A DNA stretch of 39,556 nucleotides from an uncultured Oscillospiraceae bacterium (GTDB lineage: Bacteria; Bacillota; Clostridia; Oscillospirales; Oscillospiraceae): contig CAJFNY010000056.1 of assembly GCA_904395865.1 (NCBI GenBank), positions 1 through 39,556 on the forward strand. The letters run 5' to 3'. Below the pieces are notes generated by a model that had not been told where the DNA came from, ran no database searches, and saw only the letters and a list, made by a program, of their open reading frames with translations. The position numbers were made by a program, and so were the translations under genes. Below are positions 39,410-39,556 of this stretch, in pieces. Numbering within the stretch: position 1 is the first letter of the stretch; every line of letters starts with the position of its first letter.

Positions 39410-39556
39410 GTGAGTATCTTAAAGAAAGTTCTCGCACTGGTGCTGGTGGTGGCTCTGATGATGGGCTTCGCCACGGTCGCCGGTGCAGCGGACTTCACGG
39501 ACAGTGCTGACGTGGATCACACTGAAGCCGTAGAAGTCATGACGGCCATCGGGGTC
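39410..39556 (+). CDS. SLH-type secreted protein, N-terminal part (3' end outside window)
   Basis: The first 49 codons from a GTG. The product starts VSILKKVLALVLVVALMMGF, a signal peptide ending ATVAGAA, and then ADFTDSADVDHTEAVEVMTA-type sequence (position 27 on), which is how the first SLH domain of many Oscillospiraceae surface proteins begins. Its function is wall attachment; the rest is unseen. The start is unusual: there is no ribosome site before the GTG or before the in-frame TTG at 39398, and only 19 bases separate it from the liv terminator, so no promoter fits. It may be a displaced or 5'-truncated gene, or translated from a non-canonical start. Confidence 0.7.
   Translation, partial: MSILKKVLALVLVVALMMGFATVAGAADFTDSADVDHTEAVEVMTAIGV

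Overview
The window reads as chromosomal DNA of a high-GC member of the Clostridia, most likely a gut Oscillospiraceae relative. The reasons are strong GC bias in third codon positions, Gram-positive lipoproteins and S-layer homology (SLH) proteins with typical signal peptides, AGGAGG-type ribosome binding sites, a tandem glycine riboswitch before glyA, and several liv and sugar ABC transporters. The assignment rests on recalled family resemblance, not on a marker gene. There is no rRNA, tRNA, CRISPR array, insertion sequence or prophage that I can see.

Positions 1-3760 hold small accessory genes: the 3' end of an oleate hydratase, a broken DUF6933-like fragment, a Vat/CatB-type acetyltransferase, a DUF2200 protein, and a Crp/Fnr regulator convergent with a two-gene iron-sulfur unit (2x[4Fe-4S] ferredoxin plus membrane 4Fe-4S protein). 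Positions 3760-9787 are one minus-strand operon: an unusually long HlyD/MacA-like adaptor with an apparently duplicated core, a MacB/LolD-type ATPase, a MacB-type permease and an SLH protein. A DUF3298-type lipoprotein with two stacked consensus promoters lies upstream.

Positions 11342-12950 carry a tandem glycine riboswitch with two successive intrinsic terminators in front of glyA. Positions 13010-16700 hold a LysR / MBOAT / DHHW unit for O-acetylation of an extracytoplasmic glycan, divergent from a PQ-loop membrane protein. A DUF362 protein follows.

Positions 18383-28311 are the most interesting region. A six-gene minus-strand operon encodes a ribose-type ABC importer (binding protein, double ATPase, permease), an arabinose/fucose-isomerase-like protein, a UroD-superfamily protein with an HxC...C zinc-thiolate pattern, and a COG2159 amidohydrolase. 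A LacI-type regulator and a DUF4432 aldose-epimerase-like gene lie upstream. I can align three copies of a CGAGTGCA-type operator, one before each transcription unit, so these genes look like one local regulon. The set suggests uptake and breakdown of an unusual, possibly methylated, sugar or cyclitol. The substrate cannot be read from the sequence.

Positions 28400-39395 hold two complete, divergent branched-chain-amino-acid-type (Liv) ABC systems around an intergenic region of about 1 kb. Each has a hairpin cluster directly after its binding-protein gene. The left operon has a long leader with a small ORF and two terminator-like hairpins. The window ends in the start of another SLH protein, only 19 bases after the liv terminator.
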